DNA of 49,200 bases from contig JAUQQC010000008.1 of assembly GCA_030550025.1 (NCBI GenBank), forward strand, positions 1 through 49,200, given 5' to 3'. The notes beneath the pieces are model-generated. The model did no database searches. It saw only the letters and a list, made by a program, of their open reading frames with translations, and was not told the DNA's origin. Shown here piece after piece: positions 17,629 to 26,635 of this stretch. Numbering within the stretch: the first letter of the stretch is position 1; each line of letters begins with the position of its first letter. The translations under genes and the position numbers were made by a program. The stretch is from Acidobacteriota bacterium (lineage in GTDB: Bacteria > Acidobacteriota > Blastocatellia > HR10).

Positions 17629-18870
17629 GTGAAGCGACGAGTCGTAGTGACGGGAATCGGCTTGGTCTGCGGCCTGGGCAATACGACCGAAGAGACGTGG
17701 CGCGGTCTGATCGAGGGGCGCAGTGGCGTGGACTACATCACGCGCTTCGACGCCTCGGGCTTTCCCGTCCGCTTCGCGGCGGAGGTGAAGAACTTCGACC
17801 CGCTGAAGTACATCGAGAAGAAGGACGTCAAGAAGATGGATCCATTCATTCATTTCGCCATCGCCGCCGCTCAAGAGGCCGTGGACGATGCAGGACTGAA
17901 AATCACACCGGAGAATGCCGAGCGCGTCGGCGTATATATCGGCTCGGGGATCGGGGGCTTCTCGGTGATCGAGCGTGAACACCAGAAGTTCCTGGAAGGC
18001 GGGCCGGGGAAGATCTCGCCCTTCTTCATCCCAGCGGCGATCGCGAACTTGGCGGCCGGCCAGGTCTCGATCCGATTCGGCGCGCGCGGGCCCAATAGCG
18101 CCACGTGTACGGCTTGCTCGGCCGGCGCGCACGCCATCGGCGATGCGTTCAAGATCATCGAGCGCGGGGATGCCGACGTGATGATCTGCGGCGGTGCGGA
18201 GGCGGCCGTCACGCCGATGGGCGTGGGCGGCTTCGCCGCCATGCGCGCCCTCTCGACCCGCAACGAGGAACCGCAGCGCGCAAGCCGCCCCTTCGACCGC
18301 GATCGCGATGGATTCGTCATCGGCGAAGGCGCCGGGATCCTCGTCTTGGAATCCCTCGAACATGCGCGCGCGCGAGGAGCGCGAATCTATGCGGAGATCG
18401 TCGGCTACGGGATGTCTGCCGACGCCTATCACATCACGCAGCCTCCGGAGGACGCCAATGGCGCCATCCGCGTCATGCAGTACGCGCTGCGGGACGCCGG
18501 CATCACGCCCGATTGCGTGGATTACATCAACGCGCACGGGACCTCGACCTACTATAACGACAAGCTGGAGACCTACGCGATCAAGTGCGTCTTCGGCGAA
18601 CACGCGTACCGGCTCGCCGTCAGCTCGACCAAATCCATGACGGGACATCTGCTCGGCGCTGCCGGAGGATTGGAAGCAGGCATCACGGTGTTGGCCATTT
18701 ACCATCAGATCCTCCCGCCGACGATCAACTACGAGAATCCCGATCCCGACTGCGACCTCGATTATGTTCCGAACCGCGCGCGCCGAGCCGAAATTCGGTA
18801 TGCCCTCTCGAACTCCTTTGGCTTTGGCGGCACCAACGCGGCGCTTCTCTTCAAACGCTACGAGGAATGA
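17629..18870 (+). CDS. fabF: Beta-ketoacyl-ACP synthase II
   Basis: 413 residues, GTG start with GGGAGGGG ahead. It elongates acyl-ACP with malonyl-ACP. The Cys-His-His set is complete: C163 (TACSAG), H303 (NAHGTST) and H340 (KSMTGH). The gatekeeper region GSGIGGFS (106-112) is normal. It follows acpP by 57 bases, the common order. Confidence 0.97.
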   Translation: MKRRVVVTGIGLVCGLGNTTEETWRGLIEGRSGVDYITRFDASGFPVRFAAEVKNFDPLKYIEKKDVKKMDPFIHFAIAAAQEAVDDAGLKITPENAERVGVYIGSGIGGFSVIEREHQKFLEGGPGKISPFFIPAAIANLAAGQVSIRFGARGPNSATCTACSAGAHAIGDAFKIIERGDADVMICGGAEAAVTPMGVGGFAAMRALSTRNEEPQRASRPFDRDRDGFVIGEGAGILVLESLEHARARGARIYAEIVGYGMSADAYHITQPPEDANGAIRVMQYALRDAGITPDCVDYINAHGTSTYYNDKLETYAIKCVFGEHAYRLAVSSTKSMTGHLLGAAGGLEAGITVLAIYHQILPPTINYENPDPDCDLDYVPNRARRAEIRYALSNSFGFGGTNAALLFKRYEE

Positions 18871-18874
18871 ACCT

Positions 18875-19654
18875 ATGCGAATCGTCGTATGTCTGAAGCA
18901 AGTCCCCAAACGCGATCTCGCCCTGCGCCTCAATGAGGCCGGGACTTGGATCAAGGAAACGGACCTGAGTTGGGAGATCAACGAACCGGATGTCTACGCG
19001 CTCGAAGAGGCCTTGCGGTTGAAAGAACGGCTGGGGGGAGAAGTCATCGTCTGTTCGCTCGGACCGGCGCGCGTGGAGCAAGCCATTCGCGAAGCGTTGG
19101 CCAAGGGCGCGGATCGAGCGCTGCATCTCCTGGATCCGGTCTTCGAGGGATTAGATGCGTTTAACACGGCGCGCGTGCTGGCCGAAGCGTTGCGTCGCGA
19201 ATCGTTCGATCTCATCCTCACGGGGCTGCAATCGGACGACCACGGCTATGCGCAAACGGGCGTCATCCTCGCGGAGCTGCTCGGGTTGCCGCACGCCACG
19301 ATCGTCATGCAGATCGAAGTGCTCGATGGAGGCGTGAAGGTGAAGCGGGAATTGGAGGGGGGATGGTTTCAATGGATCGAGCTGCCGTTGCCGGCGTTGC
19401 TGACGATCCAATCCGGGATCAACCAGCCGCGCTACGCCACGCTCAAGGGCATCATGGGGGCGAAGAAGAAGGAGATTCGTCGCCTGACGCTCGCCGATCT
19501 CGGCCTCTCGGCCGATGCGCTGCGCAACAAACAGGAGCTGGTGCGCGTCTTCTTCCCCACGAAGGCGAAGCGCACGGAGTTCCTCGAAGGCTCGCCGGAA
19601 GAAGTCGTCGCCAAGCTCATCGAGAAATTGCGTTACGAAGCCAAGGTCTTGTGA
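18875..19654 (+). CDS. etfB: Electron transfer flavoprotein, beta subunit
   Basis: 259 residues from ATG 18875, four bases after fabF; longer in-frame extensions lie inside fabF. The N-terminal MRIVVCLKQVPKRD and the ETF-beta signature around 150-190 (VKVKRELEGG, PALLTIQSGINQPRY) identify the subunit. With EtfA it carries electrons from acyl-CoA dehydrogenases or other flavoenzymes to the membrane. The placement inside the fatty acid operon is notable. Confidence 0.95.
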   Translation: MRIVVCLKQVPKRDLALRLNEAGTWIKETDLSWEINEPDVYALEEALRLKERLGGEVIVCSLGPARVEQAIREALAKGADRALHLLDPVFEGLDAFNTARVLAEALRRESFDLILTGLQSDDHGYAQTGVILAELLGLPHATIVMQIEVLDGGVKVKRELEGGWFQWIELPLPALLTIQSGINQPRYATLKGIMGAKKKEIRRLTLADLGLSADALRNKQELVRVFFPTKAKRTEFLEGSPEEVVAKLIEKLRYEAKVL

Positions 19655-19676
19655 ACCACCGCAAGGAGCGGACGCG

Positions 19677-20666
19677 ATGGGCTCTTCGATCTTCGTCATT
19701 GCCGAACAGCGTGATGGAAAACTCAACAAAGGGACCTGGGAAGCGCTCGTGGCCGGACAGCGCCTGGCCGTTCAAGTGGGCGGGACGGTCTCGGTCCTCC
19801 TGCTCGGGTACGGGGTCGCTCAACTGGCCGGCGAGTTGGCGTCCAAGAAACTGCGGGACGTCCTGGTGATCGAAGACGAACGCCTGGCCGAATATACGCC
19901 CGATGGCTACACGGCCGCGCTTGTGCCGGTGATCCGTCACGAAGCGCCGGATTTCGTCCTCATGAGCCATACCTATCAAGCGCGCGATTTCGCGCCGAAA
20001 CTGGCGGCGGCCATCGGCAAGTCGCTCGTGAGCGACTGTATCGGATACCGCGTCGAGAATGGAACGGTGATCTACACGCGACCGATCTTCCAAGGGAAGA
20101 TCCATGCTGAAGTGCGATTCACCGATGATCCACCGTATCTGGTCACGTTCCAGGCCGGTGCTTTCCGCGCCGACGAAGTGGAAGCGGCGGCGACGCCGGC
20201 TCCCATTCGCTCGCTCTCGGTGGACCTCAGCCAAGTGCCGATTCGGACGCGCCCGCTAGAGCGCTTCCGCGAAGCGAAGCAGGCCGTGGACCTCAGCTCG
20301 GCCGAACGCATCGTCGCCGTCGGACGTGGGATCAAGAGCGAAGAGAATCTCGCCCTGATTCGGAAGCTCGCTGATGTCCTCGGCGCGGAGATCGGCGCCT
20401 CTCGTCCCGTGTGTGACAGCGGATGGCTGCCCATGGAGCGCCAGATCGGCAGCTCTGGCCAGACCGTCTCCCCCAAGCTCTATCTCGCCATCGGCATCTC
20501 CGGCGCGATCCAACATGTCGTTGGGATGAAGGGCTCTCGCACCATCGTCGCCATCAACAAGGACCCGGAAGCGCCGATCTTCGATATCGCCGACTATGGG
20601 ATCGTCGGCGATCTCTTCGAGATCGTCCCCGCGCTCATCAAGGCGCTGGAGCAGCTCAAGGAATAG
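19677..20666 (+). CDS. etfA: Electron transfer flavoprotein, alpha subunit
   Basis: 329 residues from ATG 19677, with GCAAGGAGCG ahead. The C-terminal FAD domain has the signature around 240-310: [11 protein letters not shown], the [14 protein letters not shown] stretch and [16 protein letters not shown]. It partners EtfB, 22 bases upstream. A T6 run follows the stop but no clear hairpin precedes it. Confidence 0.96.
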   Translation: MGSSIFVIAEQRDGKLNKGTWEALVAGQRLAVQVGGTVSVLLLGYGVAQLAGELASKKLRDVLVIEDERLAEYTPDGYTAALVPVIRHEAPDFVLMSHTYQARDFAPKLAAAIGKSLVSDCIGYRVENGTVIYTRPIFQGKIHAEVRFTDDPPYLVTFQAGAFRADEVEAAATPAPIRSLSVDLSQVPIRTRPLERFREAKQAVDLSSAERIVAVGRGIKSEENLALIRKLADVLGAEIGASRPVCDSGWLPMERQIGSSGQTVSPKLYLAIGISGAIQHVVGMKGSRTIVAINKDPEAPIFDIADYGIVGDLFEIVPALIKALEQLKE

Positions 20667-20827
20667 TCTTTTTTACGCGCAGAGCCGACTACCGCGAGGC
20701 CGACGTCGACACCGCTCTCTGCCAGGCACGAGAGGGCAACACGGGTACTCCTTTGTCGAGATTGCGCCGCGCGCGCCGCAGGTGTAGTATAATTGCTATC
20801 GGGCACCGATGAGAGGAGGGGAACGAG
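20667..20827 (+). other. Gap between etfA and the small coiled-coil gene
   Basis: Holds a T6 run just after etfA and a good -10 (TATAAT, 20788-20793) about 35 bases ahead of the next start. The -35 is poor: the best candidate, TTGCGC at 20762, is 20 bases away. No RNA gene or ORF is supported. Confidence 0.4.
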
Positions 20828-21043
20828 ATGAGAGGATGCGCGTGGGGAGTCTTCCCCTTCGGATTCGGCTTTTACGTTGACTGGAGGGACATCGAGGACC
20901 TGTGGCTCTTCGGCCGTCGGTTCTACACGCGCCGGGAGAAAATCGAATATCTGAAGCGGCTCAAGGAGAAGTTGGAGCGAGAGCTGCAAGGGATCGAAGA
21001 GCGTATCCGGGACCTGGAGGCTCAGGAGGCGGCGTCCCGATAA
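20828..21043 (+). CDS. Small coiled-coil protein (71 residues), unknown function
   Basis: ATG 20828 with GAGAGGAGGGG ahead. An aromatic/glycine head (WGVFPFGFGFYVDW) is followed by a highly charged helix (about 33-69) with heptads of K, L and E, predicted to form a coiled coil. The overall plan resembles DUF5320-type small proteins, but the Met/Gly-rich head of that family is missing. It is probably expressed from the -10 at 20788, with the acyltransferase 24 bases downstream. No function can be given. Confidence 0.7.
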   Translation: MRGCAWGVFPFGFGFYVDWRDIEDLWLFGRRFYTRREKIEYLKRLKEKLERELQGIEERIRDLEAQEAASR

Positions 21044-21067
21044 CCTCTCGGCGAGAGAGATTGGCCG

Positions 21068-21826
21068 ATGGGTGGCGAGCGTCCTCGCCTTCTTCTCAAT
21101 CCCCTTCTGCGTTCTCTGGACGAGGCCCAACTGCGCCGCCGCGTGTATGAGTTCGCCGACCTCTCATCCTATTCGTTCTGGGAGCGGTGGAGCATCCGGG
21201 CGCTCGGCCTGCTCGGCTACTGGTGGATCGCGGCGTTCGGACGCACGATCCGCTGGACGGTCGTGGATGAACAGTACCATGAGGAGATCCGCCGCGCGGG
21301 GAAACGGATCATCTACGCGTTCTGGCACAATCGGATCTTCCTGGCGACGTGGTTCTGGCGGCATCGCGGCATCGTCGTGATGACGAGCCAAAGCTTCGAT
21401 GGGGAATATATCGCCCGCTTCATCCAGCGATTCGGATACGGAGCCGCGCGCGGGTCTTCCACGCGAGGCGGCCACCGTGCCCTTTTGGTGATGGCGGCCT
21501 GCTTGCATCGCGGGCTCGATGTCGCGTTCACGATAGACGGGCCGCGCGGACCGGTCTATGTGGCCAAGAAAGGCGCTGTGATGCTCGCCAAGCTCACGGG
21601 GCACGCCATCCTCCCCTTTCACATCTCCGCGGAGGCCTTCTGGGAGCTGCCGAGTTGGGATCGCTTTCAGATCCCCAAACCATTCACGCGCGCGGTCGTC
21701 CTGCTGGGGCCGCCGATCACGGTCCCGGCGGACGCCGATGATGCCCTCCTGCAACAAAAGCATGCGGAGCTACAAGCCACGCTCGACGCGTTGCGCGAAC
21801 GCGGCGACCGATGGTTCCGGCGGTGA
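21068..21826 (+). CDS. Lysophospholipid acyltransferase family protein (DUF374)
   Basis: 252 residues. The PlsC-like fold is marked by H87 in AFWHNR, the GSSTRGG motif (129-135) and DGPRGP (157-162), all typical of DUF374 acyltransferases. Residues 40-60 form a membrane-associating segment. Relatives add acyl chains to lysolipids or lipid A-like acceptors at the inner membrane. Its position beyond the fab/plsX block suits a lipid role; the acceptor is unknown. Converges with selB, six bases apart. Confidence 0.88.
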   Translation: MGGERPRLLLNPLLRSLDEAQLRRRVYEFADLSSYSFWERWSIRALGLLGYWWIAAFGRTIRWTVVDEQYHEEIRRAGKRIIYAFWHNRIFLATWFWRHRGIVVMTSQSFDGEYIARFIQRFGYGAARGSSTRGGHRALLVMAACLHRGLDVAFTIDGPRGPVYVAKKGAVMLAKLTGHAILPFHISAEAFWELPSWDRFQIPKPFTRAVVLLGPPITVPADADDALLQQKHAELQATLDALRERGDRWFRR

Positions 21827-21832
21827 TCTCGC

Positions 21833-23749
21833 TCACAAGATGATGCGCTCGTTGCCCACGCGGCGCGTCACGTGCTGGCGATCGAGGTATTCCAAGAGTG
21901 GGATGGCGTATTTTCGAGAGACCCCCGTGAGGGCTTTGAACGTCCCCACGTCGAGCGTGGCGCTGATGGCCTTCTGTTGGCGCACGCGCTCGATCAATTC
22001 CCGCAGGGCTTCGGCCGCGAACGTATGCTCGCCCACGCGCACGAGTACCCCGCGGTGGAGCAAGAATTGATAAAGTTTTCGCGCCTTCTCAGGATCGAGC
22101 TGTTGCCGAAGGATCACCTCTTCCAAAGTCGGGGGCTGCCACTTCGCTGCTCGAAAGGCCTCCAGGAGCTTTCGTTCAATCTCCGCCTCCTCATCCGAGA
22201 GTCGGACGACATGCGTCGCCAATCGCACCCACTCCCGTTCGACGTGGAATTCCGGTTCTTGACAGAGTCGAGCGAGAAGCTCCGCCGCGGCGAATTCCGG
22301 GATCTCGCGCAGAAGCAGGGCGCGCACGTCGCGGTGCGGCATCCCCGGATCCAACGGATGCTCGCGATGGAATGCTGCGAGCGCGTGTTGCAATGCCGCC
22401 TTCATCTCCTCATACGCCGCACGGGCGAGGAGGTGGCGAGGAGTGCTCGCGATGTCAATGAGTCGTCCCACCGCGCTGTGCGCGCGCAGGGCGTCGTGAA
22501 GCTGCGGCTCCAAGAGGTCCGTGCGAGCAGCGAGTTCCGGATAACTCATCCCGCGTTTTCCAGCCCTCTCCACCCAGAGCGCAAGCCGTTCTTGCGCGTC
22601 CGCCGTTTCGATCCGAAGGAGCGCGGCGACGATCGCCTCCCGATCCTCCGCCCCTGGACGAAAGGCGCGGTGCTTCTCCGGTAAAGCGTCGATGACCTCT
22701 CCTCCGCCAATGGTCAGCGGTGGCGAATAGCGTCGGACGATGAAGCGATCGCCCGGTAGGACGAACGTCGGCGATTCCAAGCGAAACTGCACGAGGCCGG
22801 ATTCCCCCGGATGTAATTCCGTTCGATCGAGCAGCACGACGCGCGCCAAGATCTCGGCCGTCCCGATATGAAGGCGAAGGCGCGTGCGCGTCTGCACCGC
22901 GTGGGGTGCCGTTCCGAGCAGCTCCAAGCGCGCATCTATCCGAGAGGTGGGGACGAACCGTCGGCTCGACACGACGACCTGACCGCGCTCGAGGTCTTCG
23001 ACAGCAACGCCTTGCAGATTCATTGCCGTCCGCTCCCCGGCGACGGCCACCGAAACGGGCTGACCATGGACCTGAAGGCCACGGATCGTCGCCCGGCGCT
23101 GTGCAGGGAGCACATCCACTTCGTCCCCGACGGCGAACTGCCCGGCGATCAGCGTCCCCGTCACGACCGTCCCAAATCCTCGCACGGTGAAGACGCGATC
23201 AATGGGCAGGCGCGGGACGGCATCGCGCCGCTTCTCCGCCACCGTCGCCGCGATCTGGGCGAGTGCCGCTTTCAACTCCTCGATCCCCTCCCCAGTGCGC
23301 GCGCTGACGCGTACGATCGGCGCTCCCTCCAAGAACGACCCGACCACGAGATCGCGCACTTCCGCTTCGACCACCTCGAGCATCTCTTCGTCCACCAGAT
23401 CCACCTTAGTGATCGCGATCAATCCCGATTTCACGCGCAGGAGCCGACAGATGTCGAAATGCTCGCGCGTTTGAGGCTTCACCGATTCATCGGCCGCTAC
23501 GACAAGTAGCACGAGATCGATCCCGTGGGCACCAGCGAGCATGTTCTTGATGAACCGTTCATGTCCAGGAACATCCACGAAGCCCAAGCGCGTCTCTCCA
23601 AGAGCCAAAAAGGCGAAGCCGATGTCGACCGTGATCCCTCGCTCCTTCTCCTCCTTCAGCCGGTCCGTATCGATTCCCGTCAGAGCTTTCACCAAGGCCG
23701 TCTTCCCATGATCGATATGTCCGGCCGTGCCCACGATGACGTGTCGCAT
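21833..23749 (-). CDS. selB: Selenocysteine-specific elongation factor SelB
   Basis: 638 residues. The GTPase domain has G1 GHIDHGKT (10-17), G3 DVPGH (59-63) and G4 TKVD (114-117), followed by translation-factor beta barrels and C-terminal winged helices (about 370-638) that bind the SECIS hairpin. SelB brings Sec-tRNA to UGA codons. No selA, selD or selC lies in the window and no gene here needs a UGA read-through. It follows the LolA-like gene closely and probably shares its transcript. Confidence 0.95.
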   Translation of the reverse strand: MRHVIVGTAGHIDHGKTALVKALTGIDTDRLKEEKERGITVDIGFAFLALGETRLGFVDVPGHERFIKNMLAGAHGIDLVLLVVAADESVKPQTREHFDICRLLRVKSGLIAITKVDLVDEEMLEVVEAEVRDLVVGSFLEGAPIVRVSARTGEGIEELKAALAQIAATVAEKRRDAVPRLPIDRVFTVRGFGTVVTGTLIAGQFAVGDEVDVLPAQRRATIRGLQVHGQPVSVAVAGERTAMNLQGVAVEDLERGQVVVSSRRFVPTSRIDARLELLGTAPHAVQTRTRLRLHIGTAEILARVVLLDRTELHPGESGLVQFRLESPTFVLPGDRFIVRRYSPPLTIGGGEVIDALPEKHRAFRPGAEDREAIVAALLRIETADAQERLALWVERAGKRGMSYPELAARTDLLEPQLHDALRAHSAVGRLIDIASTPRHLLARAAYEEMKAALQHALAAFHREHPLDPGMPHRDVRALLLREIPEFAAAELLARLCQEPEFHVEREWVRLATHVVRLSDEEAEIERKLLEAFRAAKWQPPTLEEVILRQQLDPEKARKLYQFLLHRGVLVRVGEHTFAAEALRELIERVRQQKAISATLDVGTFKALTGVSRKYAIPLLEYLDRQHVTRRVGNERIIL

Positions 23750-23788
23750 CGTTCCCCTTCCTGAAGCGACATCAGCCGCCGTGCCGGC

Positions 23789-24622
23789 CTACGGCCTCTC
23801 GGGCTTTCTCTCTGGCGGTTTGCCCGTCGGCCTCTCCGACTTCCCCTCGGGTTCGGGCTCGATGTCGCCGATCTCGATCTTGCCGCTGAACCGCCGATAG
23901 TTCGTATAGCGAATCACCATGCGGACGCGAACGGATCGTCCTGGGAAGTCCAAGACGTCGTCCGCATACGTGTAGGTCGGGAACCAGAGCTTGTCCTCGA
24001 TGTTCTCTCGGTACGTCTCAAAACGCGGGAACTTGTTCTGCCGATCCTCGGGCAAGCCCTTGCCCTGCACCTTCACGATCATCAAGTCCACCGTGTCCAC
24101 CCAGATGCGCCCTTGGAAATAGCGCTCGTGCATCTTCTTCGGATCGGGAGGGCGCCGGGGGCGCACGTCGAAGACATAGGTGTCGATCTCATCAATGCGC
24201 TCGCGCCCGACGTAGGTGACGACATACTTGGGCAAGTCCTCCAGGCCGAGGGCGAACGGCTGAATCCCGGCGAAATCGGCGAAATCGTACTGCGTGATGA
24301 CGATCTCGCGGAGCGTGGGGACGGGGAAATAGAGGATGCGTTCCTCGCGCTCGCCCCGATCGTTCACGATGATCTCGGAGACGCGCCGGAATTCCCCGGT
24401 CACCAGGTCGCGCGGGCCGAGCGTCTGAATGGTGATATCCTGCCGGAAGACGAAATTCTTGAACTCCTGACGCAACCGGCTCTCGTTGGCGGCGAACTTC
24501 CGGATGAGCTCCTCGACGGGGATGCCATCCACAGTCTGTTGGGCCGGAGCGGGCGATTGCGCCCCGCGCGCGACAGGGAGAGAGCTCCAGAGGAGCAATA
24601 AGAGAAGGACGAACTTCCTCAT
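23789..24622 (-). CDS. LolA-like outer-membrane-lipoprotein-sorting-fold secreted protein
   Basis: 277 residues from ATG 24622, with AGGTCAGGTG ahead; the longer start at 24646 adds eight residues before the signal peptide and is less likely. A signal peptide (MRKFVLLLLLLWSSLPVARG) leads into a beta-rich region with the motif GRIWVDTVDLMIVKVQGK, typical of LolA/LolB-fold proteins that handle lipids in the periplasm. A Pro/Glu/Lys-rich tail follows. True LolA is shorter and this is a diverged relative. It lies 39 bases ahead of selB. Confidence 0.7.
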   Translation of the reverse strand: MRKFVLLLLLLWSSLPVARGAQSPAPAQQTVDGIPVEELIRKFAANESRLRQEFKNFVFRQDITIQTLGPRDLVTGEFRRVSEIIVNDRGEREERILYFPVPTLREIVITQYDFADFAGIQPFALGLEDLPKYVVTYVGRERIDEIDTYVFDVRPRRPPDPKKMHERYFQGRIWVDTVDLMIVKVQGKGLPEDRQNKFPRFETYRENIEDKLWFPTYTYADDVLDFPGRSVRVRMVIRYTNYRRFSGKIEIGDIEPEPEGKSERPTGKPPERKPERP

Positions 24623-24745
24623 CACCTGACCTCGCATTATCCTCATCGCATCACCTCACCCTTCAATTCTATCGGCTCGTTGACCGTTCGTACATAGCCG
24701 CGTCCTCGTGCAAAGGAGATGCGCCGTTTCGAGGCGGCGATGCCT

Positions 24746-25708
24746 TCAGGGACGTTTCTCGTGGACTTCGCGCAATGTCTCGCCGACGATGTAGAAACAG
24801 ACGAAGGTGAGCACCATGATTCCAGCTGGGAAGATGAGCAGCCACGGCGCAACGCTCATCGCCTGCATGCCCTCGTGGACGAGCGCCCCCCAGCTCGCCT
24901 GCGGCGCCTGAATGCCCAGACCGAGGAAGCTGATGAATGCCTCCTGGAGCATGACGGAGGGAATAGTGAGCACCGTGTAAGCGATGATCGGCCCGCTCGC
25001 GTTTGGGAGGAGATGGCGAAAGAGGATCGTCCACGTTCCGGCCCCGGCCGCGCGCGCGGCTTCGACGAAGGGTTCGTTCTTGAGCACCAAGATTTGCCCG
25101 CGCACGATGCGCGCCAACGTCAGCCATGAGACTGCCCCTAAAGCGGCGAAGAGCAATACCAGGCGCACGCCTGGCCCTCGAAGCCATTCGGCTACCGCCC
25201 CATCGGGACGGAGCCGAAGGAAACGGATCATCGGCTCCACGATCTCCGGCTCAGCGAACAATGCCATCAACACAAGCACGAGGAAGAGATACGGGAGCGA
25301 GAACAACACATCCACCACGCGCATCATCACCTCGTCCACGCGCCCGCCAAAATATCCGGAGATGGCACCATAGGTCACCCCAATCACCGTCGAGATCGCC
25401 GTCGCGACGAGCGCCACCAGCAGAGAGAGGCGCCCGCCATAGAGGAGGCGGGCCAGCAGGTCGCGCCCCAAGATGTCGGTTCCCAGATAATGCCTGTTCG
25501 TCAAACTCGGAGGCGAGAGCCCAAGCTCCAGATCCGTCTGATCGTAACCGTACGCGAGCCACATCGGACCGATCACAACGGCGATCCCCACAACGCCGAG
25601 GAACCCCGCGGCCAAGAGTGCCGAAGGGCGCTCCCGGAGAGGTCCCCACATGCGCGCCATCGAAAATTTCTTCCACACGCCTTCTGACCGCGTGCGATTC
25701 CTGCTCAT
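24746..25708 (-). CDS. oppC: Peptide ABC transporter permease, OppC/DppC type
   Basis: 320 residues with about six membrane spans and a soluble N-terminus. The EAA loop reads EAARAAGAGTWTILFRHLLPN, the contact with the ATPase. It starts overlapping oppB by four bases (ATGA). With OppB it forms the channel for oligopeptides delivered by the binding protein. No ATPase genes (oppD, oppF) follow: the next gene is the LolA-like gene, 123 bases on. The ATPases must be supplied from elsewhere. Confidence 0.93.
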   Translation of the reverse strand: MSRNRTRSEGVWKKFSMARMWGPLRERPSALLAAGFLGVVGIAVVIGPMWLAYGYDQTDLELGLSPPSLTNRHYLGTDILGRDLLARLLYGGRLSLLVALVATAISTVIGVTYGAISGYFGGRVDEVMMRVVDVLFSLPYLFLVLVLMALFAEPEIVEPMIRFLRLRPDGAVAEWLRGPGVRLVLLFAALGAVSWLTLARIVRGQILVLKNEPFVEAARAAGAGTWTILFRHLLPNASGPIIAYTVLTIPSVMLQEAFISFLGLGIQAPQASWGALVHEGMQAMSVAPWLLIFPAGIMVLTFVCFYIVGETLREVHEKRP

Positions 25709-26631
25709 CCTTCTCTCCCCAGAGCGACGCGCGGATCCAAGAGAGCGATCGCGATGTCCACAAGCAAATTGAGGACGATGAGCGCGATCGCAGTGAACGA
25801 GACGATCCCCAAGATCAACGTGTAATCGCGATTGAGCGCGGCTTGGACGAAGAAGTGCCCCAATCCGGGAATCGCGAAGATCTTCTCGATGACGACGGTC
25901 CCGGCCAGAAGGAATGCGAGCGATGGACCGGTGAACGAGAGGACGGAGAGAAGCGCCGGACGCAGCGCATGCCGCAGGAGGATCGCGCGGGGATGGACGC
26001 CCTTAGCGTGAGCTGTTCGGATGTAGTCTTGGGCGAGCGCCTGTTGCACGCCACTTTGGGTCAAGCGCGCGATGTAGGCGACGTAAGCGGCCGAGAGCGT
26101 CAGGACAGGCAGCACCAGATGTCGGGCCTCACCCCATCCCGCCGGCGGGAACCAGTAGAGCGTCAAGCTGAAGAGGAGGACCAGAAGCGGTCCGAGCACG
26201 AAATTTGGCGTCACTACCCCCAAGACGGCCAGCCCCATCACGGCGCGTACCCAGGCAGAGTGTGGGTGGAGAGCTGCCAGAACACCCAAGGGCAAGCCGA
26301 GGCCGAGGGCCAGCGCATACGCTGCCAGCCCAATGGGCACCGAAGCGCGAAGACCCTGGCGCACGATCTCGCCCACCGTCGCATCGGGATAGCGGTAAGA
26401 AGGCCCGAAGTCCAACCGCACGAGCCCGCGCATGTAGTTCGCATACTGGACGTACCACGGCTTGTCCAAGCCATAGTGACGATCCAGATGCGCCTCAATC
26501 TCCGCCGGTACGGCGCGCTCCCGACGGAACGGCTTCCCGGGCGCCCATCGCACCACGAAGAACGTGAGCGTGAGAATGAGCCAGAGAAGCGGAATGGCCA
26601 AGAGGATGCGTCTGAGGATATACCCCCTCAT
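25705..26631 (-). CDS. oppB: Peptide ABC transporter permease, OppB/DppB type
   Basis: 308 residues from ATG 26631, four bases after oppA. The N-terminal MRGYILRRILLAIPLLWLI is the standard OppB opening with its first membrane span, followed by five more. The EAA-like loop is AHAKGVHPRAILLRHALRPA. It pairs with OppC. A longer in-frame start would overlap oppA and is not needed. Confidence 0.94.
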   Translation of the reverse strand: MRGYILRRILLAIPLLWLILTLTFFVVRWAPGKPFRRERAVPAEIEAHLDRHYGLDKPWYVQYANYMRGLVRLDFGPSYRYPDATVGEIVRQGLRASVPIGLAAYALALGLGLPLGVLAALHPHSAWVRAVMGLAVLGVVTPNFVLGPLLVLLFSLTLYWFPPAGWGEARHLVLPVLTLSAAYVAYIARLTQSGVQQALAQDYIRTAHAKGVHPRAILLRHALRPALLSVLSFTGPSLAFLLAGTVVIEKIFAIPGLGHFFVQAALNRDYTLILGIVSFTAIALIVLNLLVDIAIALLDPRVALGREG

Positions 26632-26635
26632 AGCA

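Noticed and set aside
17242-18981. 579-codon minus-strand ORF across acpP and fabF
   Set aside because: Antisense shadow of the clear fabF and acpP genes, with no family resemblance.
21833-23749. A selenoprotein gene in the window
   Set aside because: No gene here ends early at a TGA with family-conserved sequence continuing beyond it.
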